Assembly: GCA_964588385.1 (NCBI GenBank)
Contig: CAZPPG010000009.1
Span: 21,856-85,855 of the forward strand
Direction: 5' to 3'
DNA: 64,000 nt
Source of the DNA: JAHBWV01 sp964588385
Lineage (GTDB): Bacteria; Planctomycetota; Phycisphaerae; Phycisphaerales; UBA1924
In this document: piece after piece, positions 53,820-63,887 of the stretch
How positions within the stretch are numbered: the first letter of the stretch is position 1
Layout of the letters: each line of letters begins with the position of its first letter
Position numbers and translations under genes: made by a program
The notes under the pieces: model-generated
The model's database searches: none
The model's input: only the letters and a program-made list of their open reading frames with translations
What the model was told of the DNA's origin: nothing

Positions 53820-56006
53820 TCAGGTTGCGATGTCGGTGATGTTCTCAAAGTCCCAGTCTGTGTCGAGACTGAAGAACGATGTGAAGCGGGTTGTCTCGTC
53901 GTTGGGGTTGATAGCGAAGACGCTGATGAGGCCCGTCGCGTCGATCTGCACGTCCAGCACGTCTTCGACTCGGCGTTCCACAGGGACGCCGAAGCCCGAG
54001 ACCGTGACCCACGGTGTCGTGGGAGGCGGGAGGAGGAGCGAGACGGTGTGAAGGATCAGGGCCCCTGAGTCCAGGCGAAGGGTCGCGATGTAGAGCGCGT
54101 TGGTGTGGCGGTCGAAGGCGATCGAGACCTCGTCGTGCTGCATGGCGGGAGAGGAATCGAGCGTGGTCGCGTTCCAGTAGGCGTCGCCGGGCTTCCAGGA
54201 GATCAGTGTGATCCGGGCGGCGCTGTTGATCGCGCTGAAGTGGATGCCGCGCTGGCCGGCCGACGCGACGTCCAGCCCGGTCAACGGACTTGAGACGCCG
54301 GCGTACACGCTGAGATTGCTGATGTACCAGCGTCCGGCGGTGAGCGAGGTCCAGACGGTGATGAGGTCTCCGTCGGGGTTGATCCCGGCGATGTTGAGCC
54401 CGCCCCAGGAAGTGCCGGTCGCGACGATGCGTCCGATGAACTGCGGGGTGGCGAGGCCGCGCCAGTCGAGCTGGTTCTCCGAGGTGTTCCACTCGTTCCA
54501 TGCGGGCGATTCGACCTGCGGGAGGACGTAGCGGATGAGATCGCCCTCGGTCGAGAGACCGACGATGTTGATGGAGCCGCCGGGGCCGGTGGTGAGGGCG
54601 ATGTTGTTCTGCAGGATGGTGCCGGTGCCGAGGGACTCGGCCAGGACGTTGTACGTCCACGCGCCGTTCGGGAGCTCGCTGTAGATGGTGAGGCCGCGGT
54701 CGGTCGGTGCGGCGGCGCGGGCGAGGCCGGTCCGCTTGTCGAACCATGTGACGAGTTCGCCCGTGACGGTCGGTCCTCCGGATTCGGCGGCGAGGTCTCC
54801 CACGGTCCACGGCGTGTGGGCGCGATCGATGAAGACCAGGCCCTGCCCGTCGGAGCCGATGGAGGCGACGCCGAGGGATGGCGCGTTCGGGAGCGGCGCG
54901 ACGACGGCGCGGTTGCCGACGGCAAAGACGCGGTCGGCGCCCGCGGAGCTTGCGTGGAGGAGCGTGCCGGAGGTTGAGGAGAGAACGAATCGTTGCTCCG
55001 CGCCGCCGCCGTCGGGACGGATGACGATCGTCTGGTTGTTGTGGACGAACCACGTGCCAGGGCCGGCGGGGAGAGCCATGCCCCCGCCGTCCAGCGTGTA
55101 CGTGCCGTTTGCGCTTAGATTGAGCGTGATGAACTCGGTGCGCGGGTGGGACGAGTCGGCTGTCGCGAGAACGTTGTAGGAGCCGGCGACTTCCGCGGCT
55201 TCGATCTGGAACTCCGCGCGCACGGCAACGCCGATGTGGATATCTCCGTCGCCGTTGGCCAGGTCCGCGAAGACGAGCGTGGAGCCGTCGGCGGAGAGAT
55301 AGAACTGCTGGCCCGCGGCGGTGGTGAAGCGGGAGCCGCCGGTGAAGCTGTTGATGGTGGCATCGACCAGCGTCTGGTTGGTGACGGTATCGAAGATGAC
55401 GACGCGCCGGTTGGAGAGCGTGATGCCGATGGTCCCGGTGTGGACACTGGCCGCGCCGGTCTCCGTGTCGTGCTGGAGCATGGAGAACTGCCATGTGCCC
55501 TGCACGGCGGAGAGGGGAGTCATGGCATTGGCGAGCGGGACGATCAGTTGCTGCTCGGAGTGGTTGACGTAGGGGGTGTCGCCGATGCCGTCGTAGGCCT
55601 GTGTGAACGCGCGCCACCATCCCATGGTGTAGCCGTCGTGGGGGAGGAACTGGGAGCCGAGTTCGCTGCCGAGGCCCTGCCAGCGGGGGTTCTCGTAGTC
55701 GAACGTGGTGTCGCCGAGGCGGATGGGCGCGGCGCGAACGGGCGTGGGGGCGAGCGGGCCGCTGGCACCGTCCCAGCGCATGCGGAAGTTCAGGATGTCG
55801 GCATCGGAGACGCTGCCGAAGAGGGCATAGGCGCGGGTGGTTGATTCGCCGGTGAAGAAGCCATTGTCGGTGATGGCTTGCAGAGAGAGGCCGACGGCGG
55901 CGACTTCGGTGGCGGCGAGGACGACGCGGGATTCGAGGGACTCGAGCGCCGCGGGGACGCTGGCGGGCGCGGGCCGAGTGCGGTCGGGCGTGCGGGAGCG
56001 CGGCAT
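53820..56006 (-). CDS. exported protein with LEPR-XLL-like N-terminus
   Basis: 728 aa from the ATG at 56006, with GGAGG six bases upstream. The N-terminus is basic and lacks a plain signal, but carries LESLESRVVLAATEVAAVGL near residue 24, a LEPR-XLL-like export signature found in planctomycetes. The remainder is beta-rich, with repeated blocks: NRRVVIFDTVTNQTLV, GSDGQGLVFIDRAHTPWTVG, WNTSENQLDWRGLATPQFIG, AGINPDGDLITVWTSL and GLISVFAINPNDETT. Probably a secreted propeller-like or adhesive protein. It is convergent with the NagB-like/PIG-L gene (3 bp between stops). Confidence 0.82.
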   Translation of the reverse strand: MPRSRTPDRTRPAPASVPAALESLESRVVLAATEVAAVGLSLQAITDNGFFTGESTTRAYALFGSVSDADILNFRMRWDGASGPLAPTPVRAAPIRLGDTTFDYENPRWQGLGSELGSQFLPHDGYTMGWWRAFTQAYDGIGDTPYVNHSEQQLIVPLANAMTPLSAVQGTWQFSMLQHDTETGAASVHTGTIGITLSNRRVVIFDTVTNQTLVDATINSFTGGSRFTTAAGQQFYLSADGSTLVFADLANGDGDIHIGVAVRAEFQIEAAEVAGSYNVLATADSSHPRTEFITLNLSANGTYTLDGGGMALPAGPGTWFVHNNQTIVIRPDGGGAEQRFVLSSTSGTLLHASSAGADRVFAVGNRAVVAPLPNAPSLGVASIGSDGQGLVFIDRAHTPWTVGDLAAESGGPTVTGELVTWFDKRTGLARAAAPTDRGLTIYSELPNGAWTYNVLAESLGTGTILQNNIALTTGPGGSINIVGLSTEGDLIRYVLPQVESPAWNEWNTSENQLDWRGLATPQFIGRIVATGTSWGGLNIAGINPDGDLITVWTSLTAGRWYISNLSVYAGVSSPLTGLDVASAGQRGIHFSAINSAARITLISWKPGDAYWNATTLDSSPAMQHDEVSIAFDRHTNALYIATLRLDSGALILHTVSLLLPPPTTPWVTVSGFGVPVERRVEDVLDVQIDATGLISVFAINPNDETTRFTSFFSLDTDWDFENITDIAT

Positions 56007-56384
56007 CAATGGCCTCCAGTGGGCGCGGCGGTCTTGCGTTCGGACGGTTGTGCCCTGTTGTCATGCTGTGGCGATCGGGTGGCCCATCGGGGGCTGCTTA
56101 TCGCCTGCATATGAGCGGATGCGACGTTCGGTGCCGCGACCCGCAATCCGGCGTGCCTGAGCCGCTGGCTCGGCGACCTGGACCCCCCGGTCCGTGCATT
56201 GGTAATGTATCGCACGAAGGGCCGGGATGCCAGCAGGTTTTTCAGATTGGATTGGGGAGTGGGAAGGTGTGAATGTCAGTCGGGGCAATGGCGATGGGAA
56301 GCATTCCAAACTGGCAGCATGAAGGGCGCGTGAAGATCTCATCGCTGTTGCGACTTCATGCGATCATCGCGAGATGCACCGCGA
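56007..56384. other. intergenic region upstream of the LEPR-XLL gene
   Basis: 378 bp without a gene. Two small hairpins lie close together (GAGCC-GCT-GGCTC near 56159 and GGACC-CCCC-GGTCC near 56181). No terminator for the isomerase-like gene (stop at 56385) nor a clear promoter was identified. Confidence 0.4.
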
Positions 56385-57317
56385 TCAGAACGAATCCGCG
56401 TCCCGGTACGCTTGGATGACGGCGAGTTCGCCCTCTTTGCCGCCCTTGGAGTTGCCGTGCTCCATGCCGAGGATGAACTCGCGCTTGGACTCGGCGGCTT
56501 TGCGAGCGATGTGGCCGAAGATGTTGCGGTAGTTGACCTCGCCGGTGCCGGGCTCGCAGCGGCCGGGGTTGTCGCCGATCTGGAAGAACCCGATCTCGTC
56601 CCAGGTGCGGTTGATGTTGTCGATGAGGTTGCCCTCGGTGACCTGCTGGTGGTACATGTCGAAGAGGATCTTGCAGCAGGGGTGGTTGACGGCCTTCATG
56701 ATCGCGTAGGCCTGATCGCTGTAGCGCAGGAAGAGGCGCGGGTGGTCGCGCCAGTTGAGCGGCTCGTTGACCATGACGAGGCCATAGTCGGCGCAGACAT
56801 CGCAGGCGCGCTTGAGGGCCTCGACGACATTGGCCATCTGGATGCCTTCGGGGATGTTCTCGGCGACGGTGCCGGGAACGATGGTGCAGAACTTCGTGTT
56901 GATGCGCTTGGCGACCTCGACGGACTCTTTCACCTGCGCGACGAACTTGTCCAGGTGTTCCTTCTTGCCGGTGGTGAGCGTGGGGTTTCGCCAGTCGATG
57001 TCGGCGGCGACGAAGATGCCCATCTTGATGCCGCGTTCGGACATGACCTTGGCGGCTTTCTCCTGGAACTCCGGGCCCCGGCCTTTCATGCCGTTGTCTT
57101 CCCAAGCCCAGAAGCCCTGGTCGGCGGCGAAGCGGAGTTGATCAAGGTCGTCGGGCGCGTGGTTCGAGAACATGCCGAAGTGGGGGGCGTAGGCGAGGCG
57201 GAACTTGGCCTGATTGGCGGAGGTGCTGGTTGAGGTCATGGCGCGGGCCTCGGTGGTGGTTGCGGCGCCGGCAGCGGCGGCGAGCGTGGTCCCCATGAAC
57301 GTGCGGCGGTCGATCAT
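56385..57317 (-). CDS. sugar isomerase-like TIM-barrel protein, Tat-exported (hydroxypyruvate isomerase family)
   Basis: 310 aa. N-terminal Tat signal MIDRRTFMGTTLAAAAGAAT with the RRxFMG motif. The mature part is an AP endonuclease 2/xylose isomerase-like barrel: LAYAPHFGMFSNHA, DQGFWAWEDNGMKGRG, LVMVNEPLNWRDHPRLFLR, CKILFDMYHQQVTEGNLI, FFQIGDNPGRCEPGTGEVNY and FILGMEHGNSKGG, the metal/substrate pattern of hydroxypyruvate isomerase relatives. Exported members are frequent in Planctomycetes and uncharacterised. It is divergent from the NeuD-like gene across the repeat array at 57351. Confidence 0.87.
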   Translation of the reverse strand: MIDRRTFMGTTLAAAAGAATTTEARAMTSTSTSANQAKFRLAYAPHFGMFSNHAPDDLDQLRFAADQGFWAWEDNGMKGRGPEFQEKAAKVMSERGIKMGIFVAADIDWRNPTLTTGKKEHLDKFVAQVKESVEVAKRINTKFCTIVPGTVAENIPEGIQMANVVEALKRACDVCADYGLVMVNEPLNWRDHPRLFLRYSDQAYAIMKAVNHPCCKILFDMYHQQVTEGNLIDNINRTWDEIGFFQIGDNPGRCEPGTGEVNYRNIFGHIARKAAESKREFILGMEHGNSKGGKEGELAVIQAYRDADSF

Positions 57318-57350
57318 CGTGGTGCTCCGGGTGAGGCTGGCAGCATAGCG

Positions 57351-57390
57351 GAAGTCACGAAGTCACGAAGTCACGAAGTCACGAAGTCAC
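57351..57390. repeat. five perfect tandem copies of GAAGTCAC
   Basis: 8-bp unit repeated five times without change in the 93-bp spacer between the divergent isomerase-like (57317) and acyltransferase (57411) genes, followed by the degenerate GGAGCCAG. Confidence 0.95.
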
Positions 57391-57410
57391 GGAGCCAGAT
57401 ACCCTTGTGT

Positions 57411-58106
57411 ATGGGATACACAGGTGAAGACGGGCTTGTGCTGATCGGCGGCGGCGGGCACGCGCTGGTGGTGGCGGAAGCCGCGGCGATGTCGGGGCGG
57501 CCGATCCGCGGGTTCCTCGATGATGATGCGGCGGCGACGCTGGGTTCCCTGGACGGGGTGCTCTCCGCGGCGGGCGCGCCGCCGATCGAGGTCAGGCGGC
57601 TGGGGTCGCTGTCGGCGGTGGGCACGCTGGATGAGTTCGGGCGGTGCGAGATCATTCTGGCGATCGGGGACCTTGGGGCGCGGCGGCGGCTGATCGAGAC
57701 GCTGGGGAAGTCGGGTGTGGCGCGGGGGGTGAAGATCGCGACGATCATCCATCCGAGCGCGATCGTGTCGCCGAGCGCGATGATCGAGCCGGGCGTTTAC
57801 GTCGGGCCTGGGGCGGTGGTTCATTCACGGGCACGGATCGGGGCGCACGCGATCGTCAACTCGGGGGCGATTGTCGAGCACGAGTGCGTGATCGGTGAGA
57901 ATGCGCACATCGCGCCGGGGGCGGCGATGGGCGGGCGGGTGCGGATCGGCGCGGATGTGCTGGTCGGGATCGGGGCGAGGATCCTGCCGAACCTTGAGAT
58001 CGGAGAGGGCTCAACGATCGGGGCGGGCGCTGTCGTCGTTCGCCGCATCGGCGGGCTTCAGACCATCGTCGGCTTTCCCATCCGAGGCGGGCGGAACATC
58101 GACTGA
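57411..58106 (+). CDS. NeuD/PglD-type sugar O-acyltransferase
   Basis: 231 aa from the ATG at 57411. N-terminal Rossmann-like domain LVLIGGGGHALVVAEAA (residues 9-25) and LGSLSAVGTLDEFGRCEIIL; C-terminal left-handed beta-helix of hexapeptide repeats (IHPSAIVSPSAMIEPGVYVG, IGAHAIVNSGAIVEHECVIG, IGAGAVVVRRI). Such enzymes acetylate sialic, legionaminic or bacillosamine-like sugars in cell-surface glycan synthesis. No sugar-nucleotide genes are adjacent. The last 96 bp overlap the convergent lipoprotein gene. No strong ribosome-binding site is seen. Confidence 0.88.
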   Translation: MGYTGEDGLVLIGGGGHALVVAEAAAMSGRPIRGFLDDDAAATLGSLDGVLSAAGAPPIEVRRLGSLSAVGTLDEFGRCEIILAIGDLGARRRLIETLGKSGVARGVKIATIIHPSAIVSPSAMIEPGVYVGPGAVVHSRARIGAHAIVNSGAIVEHECVIGENAHIAPGAAMGGRVRIGADVLVGIGARILPNLEIGEGSTIGAGAVVVRRIGGLQTIVGFPIRGGRNID

Positions 58107-58661
58107 CTGGGGCGCAGCGGAGTCCGTGGCGGCATCCGACTCGGCGGCTGGGATGGGTGCGGGTGCGGGGCCGAGCTGGTCGCGCATCGAGTGGGCGCGG
58201 TCGATCAGCGAAGACTCGAACTGATCACGCGGCATGGTGGTCGAGAGCGTGGGCGTGAGCGCGTAGTGCCAGCGGATGGTCTTCTTCGCGTTGGGGATGG
58301 CCTCGGCGACGAGGTCCGGGCCGGGGAAGTCCCACCAGGGAGTTTTCGCATCGCCGACAGTCTGGAGCGTGTCGTGGCCTTCGAGCTCGAGGCGGACGTC
58401 GTACTGCCCATAGTGCTTGAAGTTGAGCTCGGTGGGCGTACGGCCGACTTCGACATCGTTCACCCACACGAGCGCGCCGGTGGGCTCGGAGGTGATGGAG
58501 ATGCGGCGCTCGACGCAGCCGGTCAAGAGAGGCACGAAGGCACAAAGGCACAAAGGCACGAAGCGAAGAAGGGGCTCACCACAGAGGCGTGGGGAAGAAA
58601 GCGTAAAGCGTAAAGCGTAAAGCGTTGTGCCCTGTCGAACTCTTGAAGCCGCGTGTGTCAT
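58011..58661 (-). CDS. PEGA-domain lipoprotein
   Basis: 216 aa from the ATG at 58661. A lipobox LLTGC ends the signal region near residue 49; its hydrophobic part LRFVPLCLCAFVPL is encoded by the ACGAAGGCACAAAGG repeat array. The mature domain (RRISITSEPTGALVWVNDVE, VGRTPTELNFKHYGQYDVRL) is a PEGA domain, found in surface layer and regulatory proteins. The tail is Pro/Ala/Asp-rich. Four AAAGCGT units (58598-58625) lie between the start codon and the signal peptide. The first 49 residues are unusual, so the exact start is uncertain. Likely follows lptB in one transcript. Confidence 0.75.
   Translation of the reverse strand: MTHAASRVRQGTTLYALRFTLSSPRLCGEPLLRFVPLCLCAFVPLLTGCVERRISITSEPTGALVWVNDVEVGRTPTELNFKHYGQYDVRLELEGHDTLQTVGDAKTPWWDFPGPDLVAEAIPNAKKTIRWHYALTPTLSTTMPRDQFESSLIDRAHSMRDQLGPAPAPIPAAESDAATDSAAPQSVDVPPASDGKADDGLKPADAANDDSARPDR
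58527..58625. repeat. ACGAAGG/ACAAAGG array and AAAGCGT tandem repeat within the lipoprotein N-terminus
   Basis: From 58533 come GGCACGAAGGCACAAAGGCA and further ACAAAGG/ACGAAG units, then CACCACAGAGGCGTGG, then four perfect AAAGCGT units (58598-58604, 58605-58611, 58612-58618, 58619-58625). The related ATTGCCC repeat (three copies, 58685-58705) lies in the spacer to lptB. Confidence 0.85.
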
Positions 58662-58721
58662 GTGGCGCTCACGTGAGTCGTTTTATTGCCCATTGCCCAT
58701 TGCCCATTGATCACGGCCTCT

Positions 58722-59495
58722 TCATTCGACCGCGACGGGTGAGGTGTTCTGATCGACGGGGTCGTCGAACTCATCGCCTCTGAAGAGGGAGCCGAGGTAG
58801 ACGCGTTTGACCATTTCGTTGTTGATAAGTTCGCGCGGGGAGCCCTCGGCGAACTTCTTGCCGCTGTCGATGATGTAGGCGCGGTCGCAGACGCGGAGTG
58901 TCTGCTGGACGTTGTGGTCGGTGATGAGGAAGGCGATGCCGGTTGAGGCGAGTCGGCGGATCTCGGCCTGGAGGTCCTCGACCGCGATCGGGTCCACGCC
59001 GCTGAAGGGCTCGTCGAGGAGGATGAGGCGCGGGTTGGTGACGAGGGAGCGTGCGATCTCGAGCTTGCGGCGCTCGCCGCCGGAGCAGGTGCGTGCGGCG
59101 TGCCTGGCCTTGTGTGAGAGGCCGAACTGGGCGAGGAGCTCGGCAGCGCGCTGCTTGCGGGCGGCGCGGCCCATGGGGAGCGTCTCGAGGATGGCGAGGA
59201 GGTTCTGCTCGCAGGTGAGGCGCTGGAAGACGGAGGGCTCCTGCGAGAGGTAGCCCATGCCCTGGCGGGCCCGCTTGTACATGGGGAGGTAGGTGATCTC
59301 CTTGCCGTCGAACCAGACCTGGCCGTCGTCGGCCTCGATCATGCCGATGGTCATGCGGAAGGATGTGGTCTTGCCCGCGCCGTTGCGGCCGAGGAGGCCC
59401 ACGATCTCGGCCTTGCCGACGTGGAACGAGACGCCGGCGACGACCTCGCGGCCGGCGTATGACTTGCGCAGATTCTGGACGTCGAGGAGGGGCAT
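58722..59495 (-). CDS. lptB: LPS export ABC transporter ATP-binding protein LptB
   Basis: 257 aa. ATPase of the LptB2FG complex that drives lipopolysaccharide from the inner membrane to the Lpt bridge. Walker A GRNGAGKTT, Q-loop LSQEPSVFQRLTCEQNLLAI, signature CSGGERRKLEIARSL, Walker B LILLDEPFSGVDPIAVEDL, and H-loop ITDHNVQQTLRVCDRAYII, matching LptB closely. The ATG is at 59495. It suggests a diderm with LPS. LptF, LptG, LptC and LptA are not in this window. The PEGA lipoprotein gene starts 60 bp downstream on the same strand. Confidence 0.93.
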   Translation of the reverse strand: MPLLDVQNLRKSYAGREVVAGVSFHVGKAEIVGLLGRNGAGKTTSFRMTIGMIEADDGQVWFDGKEITYLPMYKRARQGMGYLSQEPSVFQRLTCEQNLLAILETLPMGRAARKQRAAELLAQFGLSHKARHAARTCSGGERRKLEIARSLVTNPRLILLDEPFSGVDPIAVEDLQAEIRRLASTGIAFLITDHNVQQTLRVCDRAYIIDSGKKFAEGSPRELINNEMVKRVYLGSLFRGDEFDDPVDQNTSPVAVE

Positions 59496-59658
59496 CGAGG
59501 CATCATGGTAGGTGGTGATGCCTGATGATTGGAGGAACGGGAGAGCGGTGTTCCGGTGGCTGGTTCACGCGTGCGTCGGGTTCGGCGACTGGATGGCGTT
59601 CTCAATCAGGCCTGCTCTTCAAGCAGGCATGCCACCCGGGTCAATGGGCGACTTTGCA

Positions 59659-60893
59659 TCACTCGTGGCGGAGGGCTTCGATGGGGTCGAGGCGTGCGGC
59701 CTTGATGGCGGGGAACATGCCGAAGATGACCCCGGTTGCGCCGGAGAAGGCGACGGCGACGATCACGGCCCACGGGGGGACGGTGGCGCGGGCCATGGCC
59801 TCGGGCTGTGAGAGGCGGAGGCCGAGTGTCGCGGCTTGTCCCAGAAGAACGCCGACGAGTCCTCCGACGAGGCAGAGGACGACGGCCTCGACTAGGAACT
59901 GGTTGAGGATGATGGCGGGGCGCGCGCCGACGGCCTTCCTGAGGCCGATCTCGCGGGTGCGTTCGGAGACGGAGACGAGCATGATGTTCATGATGCCGAT
60001 GCCGCCCACGAGGAGGGCGATGGAGACGACGCCTCCGGCGATGGCGGTGATGCCGGCAGCCATTTTGTTGAACTGATCGATGATGCTCTGGAGGACCTCG
60101 ATGCGGAAGGTGTCCTCCTCTTCGGGTCCGAGGTCGCGTGCTTTCCGGAGGACGAAGCGGACTTCTTCGCGTCCTTCTTCGGCGAGCTTGGGATCGCGGA
60201 GCTGCGCGATGCAGTCGATCCAGTTGTAAGGGTTCATCTGGTAGGAGGTCTCGAAGGGGATGTAGACCTCGGACTGGGAGTCGCCGCCTCCGAACATCGG
60301 GGAGGTTTCCTTGGTTTCGACGATGCCGACGATGAGGAAGCGTCGTCCCTTGATGTCGATGAACTGTCCGACGGGGTCCTTGGCGAGTTCGAGCTCTTCG
60401 ATGGCCTTGTCGTTGATGAGGCAGACCTGGCGGCGCTCGTCCATGTCGATGCGGAAGAAGGGGCGGCCCTTGGTGACGGAGCGGTTCTCGATCTCGTGCC
60501 ACTCGGGCCAGATGCCGGTGACGAGTGCGCCCTTCTGGGTGACGCGTCCGGCGGTGATGTCGTAGCGGGCGTCGCCGGTGGGCGTGAGGATGTCGATGGC
60601 TTCGGCGTGCTCCTGCATCAGGCGGATCTCGTCGAGGTTGATCCTGACGTCGTCCCACGAGATGGTGGTGCGGAGCTCGCGCGGGACCCATCCCCAGATG
60701 TACATTTTCTTGGCGCCGAAGGTCTCGAACTCCTTGAGGACGAAGCCGCGGAGGCCGGACATGGCGCCGACGACGGCGATGACGGCGGCGACGCCGATGA
60801 TGATGCCAAGCGTGGTGAGGATAGCGCGCATCTTGTTGGCCCAGATCTGGCCGAGCGCGAGGAAGACTGTCTGGAAGAGGACGCGGAAGAACA

Positions 60894-60897
<4 letters not shown>
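59659..60897 (-). CDS. ABC transporter permease, MacB/FtsX-like
   Basis: 412 aa from the ATG at 60897, which overlaps the ATPase stop as ATGA. One N-terminal helix (IWANKMRAILTTLGIIIGVA), a large periplasmic MacB core-like domain (about 45-280), then three C-terminal helices (AGGVVSIALLVGGIGIMNIM, FLVEAVVLCLVGGLVGVLLG, AVIVAVAFSGATGVIFG) with VSERTREIGLRKAVGA and AARLDPIEALRHE, typical of the MacB family. With the preceding ATPase and the adaptor it forms an efflux or secretion pump. The substrate is unknown. Confidence 0.93.
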
Positions 60898-61682
<785 letters not shown>

Positions 61683-61748
61683 GGGGTCTGGATGCTCAGG
61701 GGGCCGGGGGGCGTGTGGGTTGATGGAGCGTGGGCGTTGGGCGGGCGA

Positions 61749-63203
61749 TCAGGAGTCGCCGGAGGGGGAGGATGTGGAGGCGGTTGATTCAGCGGTGGCG
61801 GGCTTTGGGGCGGTGGATTCGTCGGTTGCCGGCTGATCCGATGCGGCGGTGGTTTTGGCAGTTGCGCCTTCGGTGGGTGTGTTGGCGGTGTCGGCGGGCT
61901 TCTTGGCGTTCTCCTTGGCGAGGCGCTCGGCCTCACGTTTGGCGGCGGCTTCGGCCTCGTCGATGATGAGGACGTCGTTCTTGAGTGCGGTGAGTTCGCG
62001 GAAGGGGCCGGCGACGACGCGGTCGGTGGCTTCGAGCCCGGCGAGGATGACGGTGTGGGTGAGGTCGCTGGGTCCGATGGAGACGGGCTTGGCGAGGGCC
62101 TTGCCGTCTTTCTCGATGAAGACGATGCGCGCGAAGGTCTTGGTCTTGTCAACGATGGGGCTGGAGTCGGCGACGTCCTTGGGGAGCTCGTCGACGCGGC
62201 GGTCGAGGACGGCCTGGCTGGGGATCTTGAGGACGCCGTCGAAGATCTCGACCTCGATCTCGGTGTTGGCGGTGAGGCCGGAGAGGAGGCGCGAGCCCTC
62301 GGGGACATCGACGATGATCTCGACCTCAAAGTAGCCGGTGCCGTCGGCCTGGTTGACTTCGCGCTTGAGGTTGATGCGTCCGACGGTGCCCGTGAGTTCC
62401 GAGTCGGGGTCGAAGGGGGTGTAGATGCGGGCCTTCTGTCCGGGCTTGACGGGCTTGATGTTGGTCTCGTCGACCTGGGCCTTCAGGAGCATGCGGGAGA
62501 GGTCGGCGATCTCCATGATGACGGAGCCCGGGGTGTTGAGCGTGCCGACGACGACGAGCTCGCCGACCTCGGCGTTGAGCGTTGTCATGACGCCGTCGAT
62601 GGGCGAGGTCATGATGGCGTTGTCGAGGTCTTTCTGGGCGGCGACGACGTCGGCTTCCGCGCTCAGGATGTCGGCGTCGAGTGCGTCGCGCGAGGAGACG
62701 GCCTGGAGGTAGGTGGCTTCGGCGCGTTCAATGTCGCTCTTGGGGGTGTCGCCGGCGTCGAAGAGTTCCTTGGCGCGGCCGAACTCGGACTGGGCGCGCA
62801 TGAGCTCGGCGCGAACACCGCCCACGCGGGCGCGGGTCGCGGCGAGGCGTGCGCTGGCGGCGTCGACACGGGCTTTGAGGTCAACGGCGTCGAGGCGGCA
62901 GACGACGTCGCCGGCCTTGACCTGGTCGCCGGCGCGGAAGGGGAGCGCGATGATGCGCGCGGAGACCTGGGCGCTGATCTTGACGTTGGTCTCGGGCTCG
63001 ATGACGCCGGGAGCGGAGACGGTCTTGATGAGGAGGCCACGCTCGACGGGTGCGAGACGAACTTCCTTGGCCTTGGTGCCGGGCTTGAAGGACTGCATCA
63101 ACTCCTTGCCTTTGGGGGAGTTGAGAAAGAGATAGCCGCCTACAGACGCGACGGTGAGGAAGAGCACAAAGGCGACGCCCAGCCCGATCAACCACTTGAG
63201 CAC
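61749..63203 (-). CDS. periplasmic adaptor subunit, MacA/HlyD-like
   Basis: 484 aa, starting at GTG 63203 with GGAGG five bases upstream; the ATG at 63224 overlaps that site. One N-terminal membrane helix (LKWLIGLGVAFVLFLTVASV), then the membrane fusion pattern: a lipoyl half PGVIEPETNVKISAQVSARI, a coiled coil (ARVDAASARLAATRARVGGV), the other lipoyl half (SPIDGVMTTLNAEVGELVVV) and a beta-barrel (LTANTEIEVEIFDGVLKIPS). The C-terminal 70 residues are Ala/Lys/Thr/Ser-rich and disordered. It heads the adaptor-ATPase-permease operon; an outer membrane channel gene is not adjacent. Confidence 0.92.
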   Translation of the reverse strand: MLKWLIGLGVAFVLFLTVASVGGYLFLNSPKGKELMQSFKPGTKAKEVRLAPVERGLLIKTVSAPGVIEPETNVKISAQVSARIIALPFRAGDQVKAGDVVCRLDAVDLKARVDAASARLAATRARVGGVRAELMRAQSEFGRAKELFDAGDTPKSDIERAEATYLQAVSSRDALDADILSAEADVVAAQKDLDNAIMTSPIDGVMTTLNAEVGELVVVGTLNTPGSVIMEIADLSRMLLKAQVDETNIKPVKPGQKARIYTPFDPDSELTGTVGRINLKREVNQADGTGYFEVEIIVDVPEGSRLLSGLTANTEIEVEIFDGVLKIPSQAVLDRRVDELPKDVADSSPIVDKTKTFARIVFIEKDGKALAKPVSIGPSDLTHTVILAGLEATDRVVAGPFRELTALKNDVLIIDEAEAAAKREAERLAKENAKKPADTANTPTEGATAKTTAASDQPATDESTAPKPATAESTASTSSPSGDS

Positions 63204-63535
63204 AAGCACCTCCGACCCGTGCATCCACGGGGGCGAGACGAGCGTTCTGATTCCATGCCGCGTGTGGCGGGACCAGCTTTGTCCGAATTGAGACCCCGAC
63301 CTTTCACCTTCCGGAACGTTGAAACCCTATGCCGAGGGGCGCACGGGGCAACCGTGCGCTTACCGATGGGAACGTGAGTTCGGTGCAATGGCCACGGCAG
63401 GAGGGGACATGGGCTGGAGGTGGTCGGTCCGCCGGGCGCGACATGGGGAGCGGCGATCGGGGTGAGACTGGGGGCGCCTCGGGGCTTCGAGGCGGGGCGC
63501 ACGGGTCGTCCGGCACGTTTGATGCTCTCTTCATC

Positions 63536-63568
63536 GGAGGGAGGCCCCGCATGTGTGGGCCTTCCTCC
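63536..63568. promoter_or_regulatory. isolated 12-bp hairpin in the long intergenic region
   Basis: Arms GGAGGGAGGCCC (63536-63547) and GGGCCTTCCTCC (63557-63568) pair throughout with one G-T, loop 9 nt, followed by ACTTTG on the plus strand. Could be a terminator of an unseen small RNA or a leader structure. Confidence 0.4.
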
Positions 63569-63859
63569 ACTTTGCGGGCGGTCTGCTGGTTGGCCGGGAC
63601 GCCGCACGGGCGCGATGGTGCCGGCGTGTGCACCTTGAATGAGCGTTCAAGTGATGCCGGGGTGGGTTCGGGCGGCTGGGGATGTCCGGTGGGAAGTTGG
63701 GGGTGGCGCTGGGCACGGGGACTGGTGATCTGGCGGGGAATCAGTTGGTGTTCGGGTTGTGGTGTACCGATAGATGAGACGTTCGGGACTCCTGCGGCAT
63801 GAGTTTGGGTTCACGCAGACAGGTGTTTACCGGGCGAGCACTTCCCTGAGGTTTTGTGT

Positions 63860-63887
63860 TTGACGAAACCCGGCCATAGAGTAAATT
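63860..63887 (+). promoter_or_regulatory. promoter candidate of the last gene
   Basis: TTGACG (63860-63865), 16 bp, TAAATT (63882-63887) in a locally AT-rich stretch, 69 bp upstream of the ATG at 63956. Confidence 0.5.

Noticed and set aside
57351..57390. Possible CRISPR-like repeat array
   Set aside because: Units are 8 bp and contiguous with no spacers, so this is a simple tandem repeat.
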